A stretch of DNA of 7,325 bases from Bryobacterales bacterium. Lineage in GTDB: Bacteria > Acidobacteriota > Terriglobia > Bryobacterales > Bryobacteraceae. How positions within the stretch are numbered: position 1 is the stretch's first letter; each line of letters begins with the position of its first letter. The translations under genes were made by a program, and so were the position numbers. Shown here piece by piece: positions 6,090-7,325 of this stretch. Under the pieces are notes generated by a model that did no database searches, had not been told where the DNA came from, and worked only from the letters and a program-made list of their open reading frames with translations. The stretch is from NCBI GenBank assembly GCA_003132865.1, contig PKYZ01000390.1, positions 1-7,325 on the forward strand. Reading direction: 5' to 3'.

Positions 6090-6881
6090 ATGCGCATCCT
6101 AGCCGCCTTCCTGCTGGCGCTCTCCACGCTGGCGGGCGCTTCCAAGATCCTGGTCACGGTGGTCGATCCGAAATCCGGAGTGATGGTCCCAAATCTGAAA
6201 GCAGAAGACTTCTCCGTGCTCGACGACAAAACTCCCCGCCCGGTCGAAGCGGCGGAATTCTCGCATACCAACCTGGACATCATGATGCTCCTGGACACCA
6301 GCCTGGTCGGGGAGATGGTGCATCCCGTGGCCACCAACCTGATCGCGCAACTGCAGCCCAAGGAGCAGATGGCCATCGTCGCCTTCCATTCCTCGGCCGA
6401 CCTGATCCAGGATTTCACCTCCAGCAAACAACTCCTCGGCCGTGCCGTCGCCCAGGTGAAATACGGCAACGCGCCGCACGTGCTGGATGCGCTCTATGCG
6501 GCCATCGATGGCGGCTTCCAGAGCAGCACCGTCCGCCGCGTGATCTTGCTGCTGACTGCGGGTGTGGAAGGCTACAGCCGTATGAACGAAAAAGACGTGA
6601 TCCGGTTGGCGCGCAAGAATGGCGTTTCGATTTACCCGGTCTACGTCCTGGGCAACGAAAAATGGATGATGGAGATGCTGGCGCGCGAGACCGGCGGCGC
6701 CATTTTCAACCTGCGCAGCATGAAGAAGAGCAGCAACGAGCCGCACGGCCCGGCCATATTCGAAGTGCTGCGGTCAAACTATACGCTGACCGTCAGCGGC
6801 AACCTGTCCTTGGGAGAAAAGTTGAAGGTCGAGGTCCGGCGGCCCGACAAGTTCTTCGTTTCCGCCCTGCCCTTGGAGTGA
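6090..6881 (+). CDS. VWFA-related acidobacterial protein, exported
   Basis: The 263-residue product fits the 'VWFA-related Acidobacterial domain' family (TIGR03436), in which a short N-terminal beta region precedes a von Willebrand A fold. Residues 1-18 form a signal peptide (MRILAAFLLALSTLAGAS). The segment KILVTVVDPKSGVMVPNLKA, ending in EDFSVLDD, is the typical N-terminal module of this family. The VWA fold starts at LDIMMLLDTSLV (residues 62-73) and continues through QMAIVAFHSSADLIQDF and RRVILLLTAGVEG (149-161). The metal-site motif is degenerate: the DxSxS serine is Val73 and the usual TDG is T156-A157-G158. Metal-dependent ligand binding is therefore doubtful, although the fold is kept. 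The protein is expected in the periplasm or at the surface; its partner is unknown. It is slightly shorter than usual for the family (about 300). No Shine-Dalgarno is seen, but the ATG is supported by the signal peptide. Its stop is 3 bp from that of the converging PD40 gene. Confidence 0.88.
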   Translation: MRILAAFLLALSTLAGASKILVTVVDPKSGVMVPNLKAEDFSVLDDKTPRPVEAAEFSHTNLDIMMLLDTSLVGEMVHPVATNLIAQLQPKEQMAIVAFHSSADLIQDFTSSKQLLGRAVAQVKYGNAPHVLDALYAAIDGGFQSSTVRRVILLLTAGVEGYSRMNEKDVIRLARKNGVSIYPVYVLGNEKWMMEMLARETGGAIFNLRSMKKSSNEPHGPAIFEVLRSNYTLTVSGNLSLGEKLKVEVRRPDKFFVSALPLE

Positions 6882-6884
6882 TCC

Positions 6885-7325
6885 TCACCGCCACTGCAAC
6901 AGCCGGTGCACCTGCTCGCCCAGCGCAAACGCGATCTTGTCTTGCGCCACCGAGATGCGGAAGGTTCCCGGGCGCAGGCCTTGCGGCGTCAGCCGGCCGT
7001 GAAAATGCTGCACCTCGGTCACCGGACCCACTTGCCGCTTGGTGGCGGAATCCACGTCGCGCGTGAAAATGCACTCGAACCCGTCATGCACTTGCGTGAA
7101 GTAGATGCGGCCGCCGGCGGGAGACCAGCGCGGATAATCGCCTTCTCCCAAGTCTACCCATTCCGTGCCCGGAACACTCTGCAGTCCGCGAAAGGGCGCG
7201 GCCCACATGCGCGGTTGGCGGCCGGCCTCCTCGGACGTGAAGAGCGCCCAGCGCCCGTCTTTCGAGAAATTGGCCAGGTACAAGTTCGCGGTTGGATGCG
7301 AGTAGATCGCCTGATGCTCGGCGGT
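6885..7325 (-). CDS. PD40 (TolB-like) beta-propeller protein, C-terminal part, cut by window edge
   Basis: Only the last 146 residues are in the window; the frame stays open to 7325, so the gene starts to the right. The visible part shows WD40-like PD40 blades: LANFSKDGRWALFTSEE, then YPRWSPAGGRIYFTQVHDGF, each with the SxDG or SPxGxxIxF signature. The sequence RMWAAPFRG, CIFTRDVDSATKRQVGPV and RISVAQDKIAFALGE is the C-terminal pattern I know from large acidobacterial proteins in which an N-terminal Ser/Thr kinase or a DNA-binding domain is joined to a TolB-like propeller. Which N-terminal domain is present cannot be seen. An internal TTG near 7283 is an unlikely start because blade sequence continues upstream (YSHPTANLYLANF). 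It is convergent with the VWFA gene, with 3 bp between stops. Confidence 0.85.
   Translation of the reverse strand, partial: TAEHQAIYSHPTANLYLANFSKDGRWALFTSEEAGRQPRMWAAPFRGLQSVPGTEWVDLGEGDYPRWSPAGGRIYFTQVHDGFECIFTRDVDSATKRQVGPVTEVQHFHGRLTPQGLRPGTFRISVAQDKIAFALGEQVHRLLQWR

Overview
The window looks like a piece of an Acidobacteriota chromosome, most likely from the Solibacter/Bryobacter side. This rests on gene content: a VWFA-related protein of the acidobacterial type, the C-terminus of an Oar-like TonB-dependent receptor, a PD40 beta-propeller C-terminus of the form common in that phylum, a DinB-fold protein and two exported TPR proteins, all in GC-rich DNA. The assignment is inferred from family resemblance, not from a marker gene.

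Left part (1-1083): no intact gene. The minus strand carries two decayed fragments. One at the window edge is an open frame with a weak resemblance to the C-terminus of a DEAD/DEAH (Lhr-like) helicase. The other, at 666-1026, is the N-terminal part of a GtaA-type glutaminase-family exported protein, now spread over three reading frames. Between them lie about 300 bp without a convincing gene, and a 14-bp AT palindrome that stops translation in all six frames.

Middle part (1084-4553): a minus-strand pair of exported TPR proteins. A candidate promoter at 4525-4553 precedes a 624-residue TPR protein. Its TGA overlaps the GTG start of a second TPR gene (GTGA), which suggests translational coupling. 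The second gene is split by an apparent one-base loss near 2085; restoring one base gives a single product of about 517 residues. A perfect 13-bp-stem hairpin (4584-4619) separates this pair from the next gene upstream.

Right part (4628-7325): a 5'-truncated TonB-dependent receptor (C-terminal beta-barrel only) ends abruptly beside a 73-bp palindromic repeat built from about 10-bp units. Next comes an intact DinB-fold gene (minus), a divergent intergenic region, a VWFA-related gene (plus) whose metal-site motif is degenerate, and the C-terminal end of a PD40 beta-propeller protein (minus) that runs off the right edge. The last two genes converge with only 3 bp between their stop codons.

The receptor remnant, the two TPR genes and the glutaminase remnant all lie on the minus strand and would fit a surface nutrient-uptake and processing cluster. 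Three of those four genes are damaged, so the cluster appears to be decaying. No convincing new defence, CRISPR or mobile-element system is visible.
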